From Artemisia argyi (Eukaryota; Streptophyta; Magnoliopsida; Asterales; Asteraceae): a DNA stretch of 64,000 bases. A model generated the notes under the pieces. It had not been told where the DNA came from and made no database searches. It saw only the letters and a program-made list of their open reading frames with translations. Shown piece after piece: positions 1 to 10,556 of this stretch; position 1 is the first letter of the stretch; each line of letters begins with the position of its first letter. A program made the translations under genes and the position numbers. The stretch lies in NCBI GenBank assembly GCA_030686995.1, contig CM060708.1, forward strand, positions 107,222,463 through 107,286,462, read 5' to 3'.

Positions 1-560
1 CAATACCTTCTTGTTGATTATATCCTTTAGCAACAAGTCTTGCCTTGTTTTTTATTACTGTTCCAAACTCATCAGTCTTAATTTTGAAGACCCATTTCAT
101 TCCAATGATAAACACACCCTGAGGACATTCAACTAAGGTCATGACATCATTTCTATCAAACTGTTCTAGCTCATCTCTTATGGCCTGAACCCAACTCTCA
201 TATTTAAAAGCTTCTTTAACATTTTAGGCTTTATTTCTGAGAGAAAATCAACATTGAGACATACATTGGCTGAGGCCGCCTTGAGTTTGGCAGCTATGCT
301 CTTTGTAAGCATGCCTTCAGTGGGCTCACCAATGATGTTAACAAGTTCTATTAATTTGGACTTAGTCCAGCTATCCTGAGGTCTTGGATAGGAATAGGAA
401 CTTGTAGAAGCCTGATGTATAGATGGAGTGGGGTCTAATACAGGAGCCTGAGATTCCTCAAGATTGAGATTTTCAGTTGCCTTAGTGTGATCAGCTTGAG
501 TTGTGGTATTCTGAACAATTGGTTCAGTGGTGGTAGTCTCATTGGAGACTTGTTGAGTTT
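1..560 (-). pseudogene. pol: copia-1 reverse transcriptase N-terminus (cut by window edge)
   Basis: The minus strand shows the RVT_2 entry: a W-V-Q-A-I-R-D-E-L-x-Q-F segment near 140-200, then K-W-V-F-K-I-K-T-D and N-K-A-R-L-V-A-K-G-Y-N at about 15-110. A stop in the linker near 225 and further breaks up to 560 separate it from the integrase C-terminus. The catalytic Y-V-D-D lies beyond the window. Confidence 0.85.
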
Positions 561-986
561 CTATGAACTCACTGATGGTGGGTTGAGGTAGGTTGTGTGG
601 TTGATGTAATATGAGACATCTGCATCAGCTTGGTATTGTGTGGAGAGATTACTCTCAGGGTGATACTTATTAGGAGGATATCTTGATGAGTAATCAATAC
701 CAATTTCTTCTACTGAGGAATTTGAAAATCTGACAGCTTTAGTACTCTCATCAAATGTGACATGGAAGGTTTCCTCAGTCTGTTGTCTCCTTGTGTTGAA
801 TACCCTGAAGGCTTTTGAGACAAGGGAATACCCTAGAAAGTACCCATCATCAGCTTTTGCATCAAACTTTCCAAGATGATCCTTATGATTATGGATAAAC
901 ACAAGACATCCAAACACATGGAAATAGCTGATGTCAGGAATTCTTCCTTTAAATAACTCATAGGGAGTTTTGCTATGTCTCTTCAC
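561..986 (-). pseudogene. pol: copia-1 integrase C-terminal (SH3-like) region
   Basis: The segment has the P-Y-E-L-F-K-G-R-I-P motif, F-G-C-L-V-F and G-Y-F-L-G-Y-S, all hallmarks of the region between the integrase core and reverse transcriptase in plant copia elements. It then runs into an acidic/Ser-rich linker and stops at 561. Because of the frame break at about 1005 it no longer joins the integrase core. Confidence 0.85.
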
Positions 987-1001
987 AATGATGGACCTGT
1001 T

Positions 1002-1400
1002 TTATGTAAAACAGGTTGTTCTTATTGCCTCAGTCCAAAAATGTTTAAAGAGAGCAGATCCATTAAGCATTCTTCTAGCAGCCTCAATGAGGGTTCTGTT
1101 CTTTCTTTTAGCAACTCCATTTTGTTCTAGGGTGTAAAGAGAGGAAAAGTTTTGAGATATACCCTTCTCATCACAGAAACATTCAAGGTCATTGTTTTTT
1201 AATTCAGTTCCATTATCAGTCCTGATTTGTTTGACCCTGATGTCATTCTGGTTTTCAATCTTCCTGATGAAGGACATGATTGTTTCAGCAGCTTGACTCT
1301 TTTTGGTCAAAAAATATACCCAAGTGTATCTTGAATATTCATCCACGATGACCAGAGTGTACTTCTCATGGTGGATTGACATTGGACTGATGGGTTAAAA
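1002..1400 (-). pseudogene. pol: copia-1 integrase catalytic core
   Basis: The segment contains the copia rve core: a degenerate L-L-H-M-D-L-F start (about 1390-1410) followed at once by a TAA where family members have Gly, then V-I-V-D-E-Y-S-R-Y, R-T-D-N-G-T-E-L and the conserved N-G-V-A-K-R-K-N-R-T-L-I-E-A-A-R-R-M-L stretch. The three acidic positions (D, D, E) can be placed, but the Q-Q-N-G motif reads E-Q-N-G. The frame breaks at about 1005, just before the expected TACF-type continuation. Confidence 0.85.
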
Positions 1401-1503
1401 AAGATCCATGTGAAGTAGGTGCAGGCAGTTGGTGATGGAGGAATTTTGTTTGGTTTTAAAAGATGCCCTGTGGTGTTTACCTTTTTCACAGGCAGGGCAG
1501 GGT

Positions 1504-2058
1504 TTATCTTTTGAGAACACAAGGGATGGTAAGCCAAGGACTTTTTTTTTGTTTGGCTAGGTTGTTTATGATTTTGAAGTTCAGATAGGAAAGTCTTTTA
1601 TGCCAAAGCCAATTGAGAGTTTCAGTGGCTTTAGCAAAAAGGCATGTTCCATTCTGAGTGAGTGAGGACATATCTAAAACATAGACATCCTGCCTTCTTG
1701 ATACAATAAGAACAACTTCTTTGTTTGCATTGAAGATAGTACCTTGCTTATCATCAAAGTGAACTATATATTTTGCATCACATAGTTGACTGACACTGAT
1801 CAAGTTATATTTAAGACCATTAACATAAGCAATTCTAGTAAAAACTATTCCACTATAGTTTACTGAACCATAACCTTCAGTGAGACAAGATGAATAATCA
1901 GCAAATACCACCTTTGGTCCTGGTTCTTCTACATATTTGTGCAGATATTCCTTTACGCCACTCATGCTTCTTGAACATCCACTATCAAGATGCCAAACAG
2001 GATCTCTGGCATGTCTCTGCACAAATGTAAACTGAGTTAGTTTTTCTTGTGAACCCAA
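1504..2058 (-). pseudogene. pol: copia-1 aspartic protease and GAG-pre-integrase segment
   Basis: The segment starts with W-H-L-D-S-G-C-S, the copia protease active-site motif (D-S-G in place of D-T-G), and runs through the usual N-L-I-S-V-S-Q-L-C protease end. It then enters the GAG-pre-integrase region around W-L-W-H-K-R-L. The expected first half of the His-His-Cys-Cys site is degenerate (R-L-S-Y-L instead of R-L-G-H). The frame is lost near 1545 in a run of nine T bases on the plus strand, after which the C-x2-C half (PCPACEKGKHH-like, plus 1480-1510) is readable in another frame. Confidence 0.85.
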
Positions 2059-3614
2059 TTTCTGGTAGGTTTGGCTTTAATGGCCTTTTTGAACTGAGAG
2101 ATTGATCCATGATCAGTGGTGGTGTGAATGTTGCTTCCACAGATTTTGCATCTAGGAGAAGGGGTAGTTTGTTGGGTTGGCTTGGTGATTCCTCTTCTGG
2201 ACTGAATGACTTGTTCATGTCCTGAACTATCATGAGTAGGATCTCTACAGATATCACAACATGGATACATCAAACAATCATCAGGGAGATGATCATTGAA
2301 TCCACAGTGAGTGCAAGGTGTGAATGGTTTAGCTTTCTGCCTTATCTGTTTGGAGCCTGAGGCATAGTTATGAGACTGACCATTGTGATAGGATACAACA
2401 CTTGATGAGACTGTGTAAGATAAATGATCAGAGGTTCTGTGATCATCCTTTTTACATATCATGCAAAAAAGGATTCTATAACAGTCATCAGTGGTATGTG
2501 TGGTATAACTACACAATTCACATCTCATTTTTGGTTTAGATGTGGCCTTAGATTTGGTGGAACTTGAGGAACCTGGGTTAATTTCCTTTTCCAAAGGTTG
2601 AGTTTTCTTCCCAGATGATTCAATCTTTTCACTCAACTTCCTAACAAGTTCAGCCAACTGATCAAATTTGGAGTCAGGGCTGTTAGTGATAGCCTCATTT
2701 GAGACTGAGGTTGTGGAGTCATCATTTGGAGTTGATACTTTAGTGAGTGGTCTTTTCAAGATAATTCTTCCTAAACCAGCCTTCTCTCTTGGAGAGTGTT
2801 GAGTATACACCAAGGGTGTTAGCTCAGAGCTAGGTTCAGCTCCCTGAAGAACTTTCAGTGGTGGGAGTGGATTCTGTGATATAGGTTCAGACTCATTAAT
2901 GGACTCAGGGAGACTAGACTCATCAGTGACACCAAGCATATTTTTGATGGCCTGACTTTCAGGTTCCAATATTTTACCAGTGTTAAAGTTTGGTAGTTTG
3001 CTATCTGGGTTGACTCTTTCAATCCAGTCACTGGGTTTTGGTGCCATTTTCTTGTTAAAGGATATGGCTGAAGGCAGAAATGCCTTTTCACCATGATTCT
3101 CACTTGCGGACTCAGCGTTTTGATCTTCACCAATAATAGCTTTCTTATTACTTGGTGTGAGACTCACTGAGTCAAAAACTCTAGGGTTTTTCTGAGTCCA
3201 CTTATATATCACAGCCTTTTCTTTCTTAAGTTCATCCTGAAGAGCTTGATTTTGTTTTACTAGTTCAGTGTTTTGAATTTGAAGTGTAACAGCCTCAAGC
3301 TTTGCTTGTTTTAAAACCAGTAATTCATCTCTACACTTGTTTAACTCAAAAATTAACTTATTGAATTTTGAAAACAGATTTTGTCTGTGCTCTTCAACGA
3401 ACTTAAGATCTACATTTAAGTAGTTTAAGTAGGATTGCCAATCAGCATCATCATCCATAGATAACAAAATGTTTACCTTTTTCATGGTGATGTTGACCCA
3501 TTCTCCATTTCTAGCATGGCTTTTTCCAACAGCCAGCTTGTTGTCATCTGAAAGTGCCATCAGTGCACTGACCCTTACTTCTTCATCAGAGGAGACATCT
3601 TCCTTGTCCCAATC
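2037..3614 (-). pseudogene. copia-1 gag-pol linker with five zinc-knuckle-like modules
   Basis: About 525 codons, open in one frame. The apparent first codons beyond 3614 are contributed by the LTR of element A, so the true protein continues from gag across the insertion. The first third is a charged, probably coiled-coil segment (3200-3420) followed by a Ser/Pro-rich stretch. The last 140 codons hold five modules with spacing C-x2-C-x4-H-x4-C/H at roughly 2472-2527, 2427-2470, 2283-2325, 2217-2268 and 2102-2155, with final ligands C, H, C, H, H. Ordinary copia gag has one such knuckle, so this is an expanded array. It is followed directly by the protease segment in another frame. Confidence 0.8.
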
Positions 3615-3619
3615 ATAGG
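3615..3619. repeat. Target-site duplication of element A (left copy)
   Basis: ATAGG here equals 14009-14013 exactly. Removing the element and one copy restores continuity of the copia-1 reading frame on the minus strand, which independently confirms both ends. Confidence 0.95.
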
Positions 3620-4044
3620 TGTTAATACAAATATCGCCTAAAAACATTACTTATATTTTACGATCTTTGCTAAGTGTTGTTAATGACAAAGTATGAACTT
3701 TAGCTAATAGTAAATCATCACTTTAGTGTTTAAGTCTTGTTTAACTAAGGTTTACATTTCCTTTTAAACAAAACATTGTTTTTATTTCTTTAATTAGAAA
3801 GTGTCTTGTCACATCATACATTTATGGCAAGCTTGTGTATTTGACTTGCCATAACATCTTACACATCTTTGGAAGCTTTCCAAATTGAATTCAATGTGTT
3901 TGACTAGTTGTTGTTGATGTGACTTTGGTTGGTTTGAATGATTTATTGCAAAACCTACTGCAAGCCTGGCGGAACCCTGGGGGTACACGGGCGGAACCCA
4001 TCTGAGGGTTCCGCCGTATCCGCCAGACCTGCTGTTTGTTTTCC

Positions 4045-4052
4045 TATAAATA
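4045..4052 (+). promoter_or_regulatory. TATA box of element A LTR
   Basis: TATAAATA lies 30 bp after the third GGCGGAACCC-type word and is followed by a CT-rich leader. The same arrangement is present in LTR2 at 13183. Confidence 0.65.
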
Positions 4053-4356
4053 CCAAGCCACTTGTTTGTTTTGAATCATCACTTTAGGATATATATTTTC
4101 ATATACTCTCTCAACTAACTCAGTATCATTTGACTTGTGTGATCCTCTTATGTAGCAAGGGACTTTACAAGATCATTGAAGAAGTTACAAGCTTCAACTC
4201 TAAATTTGCAAGACTTGTTAGCTTTGTTATGTATAAGCTTTGGTAGTTTATACTTCATTTGTATCATGTGTGTAGAAGTGATCGGTTAGTATTTTAGGCC
4301 TCAAAATACATTGTGTGTCAGGAGTTGTTGTACCCTTGTAAAAGAACTAACGGGAA

Positions 4357-4491
4357 TGGTTGTACCCTTGGTAAAGAACTTGACATCTAGCTTAGTGTCG
4401 GTAAAATTGTAAGCGACGATGGGAGTGGTTGTACCCTTGTAAAAGAACTCGACATCTAGCTTAATGTCGGTAAAAGTGTAAGCGACATTGT
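4357..4491 (+). repeat. 69 bp tandem repeat in LTR of element A
   Basis: Two near-identical units begin at 4357 and 4426 (TGGTTGTACCCTTG...), preceded by a truncated unit from about 4326. The same array occurs in LTR2 from about 13494, so it predates this insertion. Confidence 0.85.
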
Positions 4492-4865
4492 AAAGGTTTC
4501 TCCACCGGGAAAGGAGCTTGTTGATTAGTGCTTATAACTGTCGAGTTGGTAACTCGGGGCGTGGATGTAGGGCAAGGAAAAAGAGTCCTTGTAGCCGAAC
4601 CACGATAAACTATCGTGTTGTGGTTTGATCGTTTCTTTCTTTGTCTTTGCTTAATACATATTGTCTTTAGTTAGAATTGTTATTCACACGTAAAGCTTTT
4701 CAAAGAATTAAACATGTAAAGTTGTAGTTAGAATTGTTATTCACACATAAAGCTTTTCAAATAATTAAACAAGTAAAGTTGTGTTTATATCTTTAAACAA
4801 AACGTAAAGTTTTTAAAGGATAATCAAGTTAAAAAGCATTCAACCCCCCTTCTAGTTTTCCACAA

Positions 4866-4880
4866 TTGGCATCAGGAGCT
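4866..4880 (+). other. Primer-binding site of element A
   Basis: TTGGCATCAGGAGC follows the LTR end directly. It is an imperfect match to the initiator methionine tRNA complement TGGTATCAGAGC, with an extra G in the middle. Confidence 0.65.
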
Positions 4881-4932
4881 ACGTTACTCAAGATCTTTAA
4901 AATATAGTGTATTTTAAAACTTGGATCGATCC

Positions 4933-5931
4933 ATGGATTTTGAAAATCTCAAAGAAGGGCAACCTATTCAAAACCCACCGCTATTTGAAAAAGAAAACTT
5001 CCTTGAATGGAACAGTAAATTTGAAAACTATGTGAAATCAATTGATCAAGATCTTTGGCATATTATTTCTATTGGTGATTTCAAACCAACGAAAACAAAT
5101 TTTGAAAACCAAGATGACTATCCTAAACTTGATAAAAATACTAAAGCTAAGATAATGATTTATAAAGCTTTATCAAGTACCGAATATGAAAGAGTGTATT
5201 TTTGTCAAACGGCTAATGATATTTGGAAAAATATGTTAAACTTTCATCAAGAAATATGTCAAGTCAAAGATGATCAACTTGATCTCACATATGAATTAGA
5301 AGTCTTTGAAAAATTAATAGATAGACATTTAGTTGAGATAAATACATGTGCTACTAGTTTAAATGTTTTAAATGAAGGTGTAAGTGAAGATGATTACTCA
5401 TGTCGTGCTCTTAGTGGACTTGCTTACGATTCATGGAATAACACGGATGAAGATGAAGTCAACCATCCGGCTTGTGATTCTCTACTAGATGAAACATCAA
5501 GCAAGGTACATTTTGAAACCAAACACTTTTGCTTTGAAACATTTATCCTAAAGTTTTCTAAACTAGAAAATAAGTCTAAACTTTTATGCAACATGGACCT
5601 AAAAACTATCTTTAACAATGAACCTTCAAAATCTTGTGTGAATAATTTTGAAAATGAAATCATGTTAGAAGATAAGATGTCCAGACTTGAGAGTCATGTT
5701 GAAATTGATTTAGAATGCAAATTATGTCTAGATTACAAACATGAAATGCAAAGACAAAATGAAAAAGGAAAAATGCTTGCTAAATTTGAAGAAAGTTCAA
5801 AAGCTCTTGAATGTTGTTTGAAGAGTCAAAAGTCATTTAGAGATAAAACCGGATTAGGATTTAACTCTAATGAACCATCAACAAGTAAAACAAAGCAAGT
5901 TGTGTTTGTGAAACCTAGGAGAGAATTGTAG
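4933..5931 (+). CDS. gag: Element A gag-like protein, 332 aa
   Basis: The first ATG is at 4933, 50 bp after the primer-binding site. The N-terminal half resembles copia gag (UBN2-like) with F-L-E-W-N-S-K-F near residue 25 and D-L-W-H-I-I-S-I-G-D around residue 45, then T-K-A-K-I-M-I-Y-K-A-L and a D-I-W-K-N-M segment. The C-terminal half is acidic and ends in a basic tail. No C-C-H-C knuckle can be seen and no pol follows, so the protein is shorter than the usual gag. The frame is fully open. It could still make a capsid-like shell; that is inference from the family. Confidence 0.75.
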   Translation: MDFENLKEGQPIQNPPLFEKENFLEWNSKFENYVKSIDQDLWHIISIGDFKPTKTNFENQDDYPKLDKNTKAKIMIYKALSSTEYERVYFCQTANDIWKNMLNFHQEICQVKDDQLDLTYELEVFEKLIDRHLVEINTCATSLNVLNEGVSEDDYSCRALSGLAYDSWNNTDEDEVNHPACDSLLDETSSKVHFETKHFCFETFILKFSKLENKSKLLCNMDLKTIFNNEPSKSCVNNFENEIMLEDKMSRLESHVEIDLECKLCLDYKHEMQRQNEKGKMLAKFEESSKALECCLKSQKSFRDKTGLGFNSNEPSTSKTKQVVFVKPRREL

Positions 5932-7842
5932 GAGTGATTCTATCTCTAGTAGGGGCTCATGATAAAAGGACAAAGATATCATGTTCAAATATTTTTATGT
6001 GTTTGTCTAACCTCCTTGGATTCATAAGTATTTGAGTTTAGCTTTTCTACGAGTCAAGATTATTTGCTTAATGATTATCTTCTTGATGGCTAATCTATGG
6101 AGCTTAAAAGGTACACGTCTCTTCAACTTACCTTTCAGTGTTTCATGTTGATTAGTATTAAGTTCTGTCATGGGTGATACTAGTAGTTTTTACTCTAAGA
6201 TGGTTATGTTGTGTAAGTAACAATAAGGATTAGATCCTTTGTGATTAAAGGATTTAGACACTACTTTTAGTAGGAGATATAAGGTGTTTTACTTCTTTTA
6301 ACCTTCGGGAAAAGACACGAGTAACTCTTGAGTGAGTCTTACTTAATACTTGTCTACAAGTGAGCTAACTAAGAATCTCCTAAGTGATGAGACAACCAAC
6401 ACTTTTGTGATACTTAAAAATCTAGCAAAACCACAACATTTCATAGATCTTGTAGTACAACGTCTTTTGACACTATACCTTACATTTTCAATTGTGTCTT
6501 AAATTCAACCATTCTTTTGTTAAAAAGTTTCATATAAGACACACAAAGATAAATAAATCATTTAAATTCATTAGGATGATTGGGAGAAAATGATTTATAA
6601 ACATCTAGGATTTGCACATCAAATTTGACCCATAGTCTTATGATGTTGCATCTCTTGGACATTTACACTCATAGTGTTTTAAGTAAATAAACCCAAAGAG
6701 TCAAGGAGTCATTGAATTTAACATTCGATGAAAGACCACCTCCTTCTAAGATATCATCTTTGGTAGATGATGACTTAGTCGAAAGTCCAACATTTATAAG
6801 ACAAATAAGTCAAGATGAATAACAAGAAAGATGAACTATTAAAATTGAAAAACAACATCCTTTCGTCTTGTGTCAAACATTGAGTCAAGCAATATTGACA
6901 AGGTCATAAAAATTTGATTCATAAGTCATAGTTGTGATTAAAACAAATTTGATAAAATGTGTTTTTGGACATTAGAGTAAAGCAATCATTAAAATAAAAT
7001 GGATCTTTCAAAATAGAAATTAATGAAAGATTTTTTAAGCAAGCTCCAAAAGCAAGGGATAATCACTTAAAGACATTCCTAGATATTCACATGTTCACAA
7101 TGATTAAGTCCTTTATGACTTATCAAGAATGAGATTAGTTAATCCGTAGGTAAAACTAAACATAGAGAAATGTTTGGAAGTATACTTGTTCTTACAACAA
7201 ATAACTCCAACATTATGTTTAGTGCTTGTCTATGTGCTCGTTCTTTTTAGAGAAGATCCTAAAACAACTCTCTCGAAAGATCTTGTTTGGATTCATCATA
7301 AGGTACTACACAACTAGGATTATGGTATCCCAAAAGAACGGGAATAGAAACCATAGTGTATGCCAAATGGAATTATGTCGGTAATAAGTTGACAAGAAAA
7401 GCCCAAGTGGTACTTGCACTTTTATACTTACTTACCCAATGATTCTCCAAAATGCTTAAGGTTCTCTAATTAGTATCAAATGGAGAAGCACATCAACAAG
7501 CTCCGCTTGAACAAGCAAATTCGTGTCAACAACGGAATTCATTTTATCAACATTGTTATCCCTTCAACAAAGGAAGCATCGACTTCAGCGACAATTCAAT
7601 CCATTATGTTCTTAATTGACATATGGTGATCCATCATCATCGCCTTGGTAAAAATGTTCATTGAGGAACATCTTAACTAAGAAAGTCTTATACGTTAACC
7701 ATTCTGTCAACGTTTTCACAAAATCTCTTGAATAAGAAGCATTCATCATCCCTAGGCTTAGTCAAAGACTCATAAAACCTTAGTTTTGAACATTAGGATA
7801 AAACCACAAAAATCAAGACAATTCCTTTTGAATCTTTCCCTG
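5932..7842 (+). other. Non-coding interior of element A
   Basis: There is no reading frame of note. The text is AT-rich with loosely repeated phrases (such as CTAGCAAAACC-like and AACATTAGGATAAAACC-like segments) and looks like degenerate pol or filler. I recognise no pol motif on either strand. Confidence 0.5.
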
Positions 7843-7848
7843 CAGTAT

Positions 7849-7896
7849 CCACGGAACCCTTAGACCATACGGGCGGAACCCTCCCTTTGGTTTCGC
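7849..7896 (+). promoter_or_regulatory. Internal copy of the LTR GGCGGAACCC word cluster
   Basis: One exact GGCGGAACCC (7872-7881) is flanked by two near copies, one direct (ACGGAACCC, about 7850) and one inverted (GGTTTCGCC, about 7888). The spacing resembles the cluster upstream of the LTR TATA box. A leader with a 5' UTR-like composition and an intron follows, so this is a candidate internal promoter for the ORF at 8593. Confidence 0.5.
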
Positions 7897-8056
7897 CTGG
7901 TCCGCCAAATCTGCAGCATGTTTTATTTTTAATTTCAAAACCAAACACCTCTTTACTCACAACTCAAACTTACCAACAGCCATTCCTCACTCACAAACAC
8001 CTTACCACACGAAAATTAGGGCTCTCACTTACATCTCTTCCAATCCAATCAACTTT

Positions 8057-8584
8057 GTAAGTATTCTTATCATAATTTCATTTTCAATCAAAATCTATCA
8101 CTCTTATCTACATACATTAACTAAAATCATAGGGTTTATGCATAAAATTGTTGATTCATGAAAAACCTTAGGTGTGAACTAATCAAAATTTTCATTAGTT
8201 AGGAGTTGTATTATTTTTGTTATTATCTTGATTTACCAAACACTCCAAGTTCATTATCTTTTCAAAGTCACTAGAACACCATCTTTCACCACATTGTTAA
8301 AACAAATGAAAAACGTCATTGAAACATCACTTGCATAGTGTCTCTTGAATGCTAAAGGAAATACATAACTAATATGTGTTTTCGGGTACATTCAAACGAA
8401 GCTATATTGAATTAGGAGCGTTTGGGTTATCTTTTGTTATGTAACAAAACTTGCATTACAAAACGCTTTAAGCATCAAAATGAGTCAAGATAACCGCACC
8501 TCTACAATGTTTTCATATAGGCATACATTAGAACATTCACATTATAAAAGTCATTAATTTGAACTTAAACTTTGTGTTTTCTAG
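8057..8584 (+). other. Probable 5' UTR intron ahead of the second ORF of element A
   Basis: The donor GTAAGT at 8057 follows a CT-rich, stop-rich leader (about 7930-8056). The acceptor is a pyrimidine-rich tract ending TTTTCTAG at 8584, eight bases before the ATG at 8593. It is about 528 bp, AT-rich and without ORFs. A spliced leader here implies a separate transcript for the second ORF rather than translation from the full-length RNA. Confidence 0.55.
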
Positions 8585-8592
8585 GAATCAAC

Positions 8593-9702
8593 ATGCCTCC
8601 TACAACATTCTCCGATCACAAAGAAACTCGTAACTACTTACCCAAACACCATAGGACCAAAGGTCTTACTAAAGATCAAGTTGAAACCTTTAAGAGTCTA
8701 GAAAAACGCTATGTTCATGAAGGAAGAACCATTGATCCATTCTTCCTAGAGGGAACATCCATTCGCCAAAACTTTACCGCAATCAACTTTGATTGTCTTC
8801 TAGACATCGATGAGCAAATTTGCCCTAGGTTTATCTTAGAATTCTATGCAACCTTAAGCCTTTTCTTCGATGACGATGGTGAATTCTCACTAACCTTTAA
8901 AACCAATCAAATTCCAAACATCATATCCTTGAAAGATTTTGCAACAATTCTTGGTGTCCCTAATGTTGGTACATGTCTCTATACGGATAAGTGGCCTCTT
9001 TCTAGTCTTGACTCCATCAAGCGTTTTCATCCATACGACACTCCTCTTGCGAATAAGGAAGCAATTCGTGAGCATCTATTTGTTAGAACCTCAACAACTA
9101 GGAAGAATCGTTCGGGTAATGAGGTAGATAAGGACCCTTTTGGTATGGAAATCAATGAGCTCAAACCTCAATTTAAGAAATGGGAAGAAATTCTTAGAGT
9201 CAACGTTATAAGTTCCATAGGAAATAGAGATCATTTCAACACATGTCTTAGCTACATGCTCTATAGCATTTCCACCGGTCAACCGTTTAACTTAGCCTAT
9301 TACCTCACCAAAAGAATGGCCGACATACCCTTAGTAGGAACAACCGCTCTTCCTTATGGAATGCTTCTCACCCGCCTCTTTAGAGCAATCTCACCCATTC
9401 CTCCTAACGATAAGGAAATGTGCCTTGACTATTCTTTCGTTCCTCACATCTTCGTCCCTCTTAGTGATAAACGAGTCTTCAAAGCTAAGGGCAAACGTAC
9501 TCGCTCACCTTCACCATCATCATCATCATCCGACATGAGCGAGGACGATAAACTTCCTAACTCTAAGTTACCCCCTTTAGACTACCTTCAAGAACTCCCC
9601 GTCATTGACAATGCATCCGAAGAATTCAAGCAAACCAAAGGAATTTTCAAGTGCTTTGGAAGGTACCTAAATAAGCTCAATAAGAAGATAGACCGGTTGT
9701 GA
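8593..9702 (+). CDS. Plant-mobile-domain-like ('Orf1'/Transposase_32-like) protein, 369 aa
   Basis: The ATG at 8593 lies just after the predicted splice acceptor. The first 60 residues are basic. Residues about 60-290 form one globular region with F-D-C-L-L-D, F-Y-A-T-L-S-L, L-K-D-F-A-T-I-L-G-V-P and H-F-N-T-C-L-S-Y-M-L-Y-S-I segments. This pattern fits the 'putative plant transposon protein' families found in plant retroelements and distantly related to the plant mobile domain. A Ser-rich, acidic linker (about 310-325) and a basic C-terminus follow. I see no catalytic motif. The fully open frame in a young element suggests the protein is or was recently useful. The family assignment is from memory of the pattern, not a search. 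Confidence 0.6.
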   Translation: MPPTTFSDHKETRNYLPKHHRTKGLTKDQVETFKSLEKRYVHEGRTIDPFFLEGTSIRQNFTAINFDCLLDIDEQICPRFILEFYATLSLFFDDDGEFSLTFKTNQIPNIISLKDFATILGVPNVGTCLYTDKWPLSSLDSIKRFHPYDTPLANKEAIREHLFVRTSTTRKNRSGNEVDKDPFGMEINELKPQFKKWEEILRVNVISSIGNRDHFNTCLSYMLYSISTGQPFNLAYYLTKRMADIPLVGTTALPYGMLLTRLFRAISPIPPNDKEMCLDYSFVPHIFVPLSDKRVFKAKGKRTRSPSPSSSSSDMSEDDKLPNSKLPPLDYLQELPVIDNASEEFKQTKGIFKCFGRYLNKLNKKIDRL

Positions 9703-10556
9703 GATGCGCGATTAAGGAGTGTTTGGCTTATGAAGGTTTTAGAACCTTGTATGTGTTAAACTATGTGATTTGTATTGTTTTTCACGTTCATGCTTTATTA
9801 CGTTTGTCGGATTATGTTTTGTATGAGCTTTTATGCATAATGACAATATTTGAGGTGTTTGTCAATTTTTATGCTTATGGTAAATTTCACTAAGTTTAGT
9901 GAAAATCGCTAGCCCCCGGTCAAAGTCCTATGATATGAATGTCTACATGCCAAATTTTTGCATTTCCTAATAAGACATATAATAAATTTTCATTTTTAAG
10001 AGTTTTCGAAAAATTTGAAAATCGTCTCGCGGGTCAAATTAGTGGACTGTCTGATTTTTCAGACCTGGCAGATCTAGCGGCACCCTCAAATGGGTTCCGC
10101 TAGTGAAATTTCTGGGCAACCCAGAAATGGCCCAACGGACCAGACAGAACCCAAAACAGGGTTCCGCCTGTGTTTCGCGAGGGTTCCGCCAGTCACCTAC
10201 AGAAAATTTTTGTCATTTTTCTTAAGTTCAAAACTTGTAAAGTGTCAAACCATTATCTTTAGTGACAAACATATTCCATTACCTCCAATAACCATATTAG
10301 GACAACTCTCACTCACTAAAATAATTAGGAAGTCACTTCCCGCCAAAAATTCAAATTCAAACATAACTAACCCAAGGAACCCTTTTAAAGGATCCTTCAA
10401 ACCATTGGAACATTTTCAACCAAATCACTTCCCATGATCACAAAGCATTGAGTGCATATGTTGGTCTTTCACTCCACCTTATTCCATTGGATTGACATCC
10501 AATGATTTGACATGTTCATGAAAATTTTCTAAATCATTTGAAACCTCAATCTTTGA
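9703..10556 (+). other. Non-coding spacer of element A with further GGGTTCCGCC words
   Basis: There is no convincing gene. Two exact inverted copies of the LTR word lie at 10159-10168 and 10181-10190, with related TGGGTTCCGC near 10091 and other fragments from 10075. They sit about 380-400 bp before the third ORF, again suggesting a promoter-proximal arrangement. Confidence 0.45.

Larger units (their letters stand above)
3620..4864 (+). repeat. 5' LTR of element A
   Basis: It runs from TGTTAATACAAATATC to TTTTCCACA. Inside are three GGCGGAACCC-type words (3968-3977, 3990-3999, and inverted at 4006-4015), a TATA box at 4045-4052, and a tandem repeat of a 69 bp unit at 4357-4491 with a partial unit before it. 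Confidence 0.93.

Noticed and set aside
1307..1537. An open frame of 76 codons on the minus strand across the copia-1 integrase start.
   Set aside because: It is a shifted reading of the GAG-pre-integrase/integrase segment; motifs fall in the other frames.
2855..3133. A 92-codon minus-strand frame inside the copia-1 linker.
   Set aside because: It overlaps the longer frame with the knuckle array and encodes no pattern of its own.
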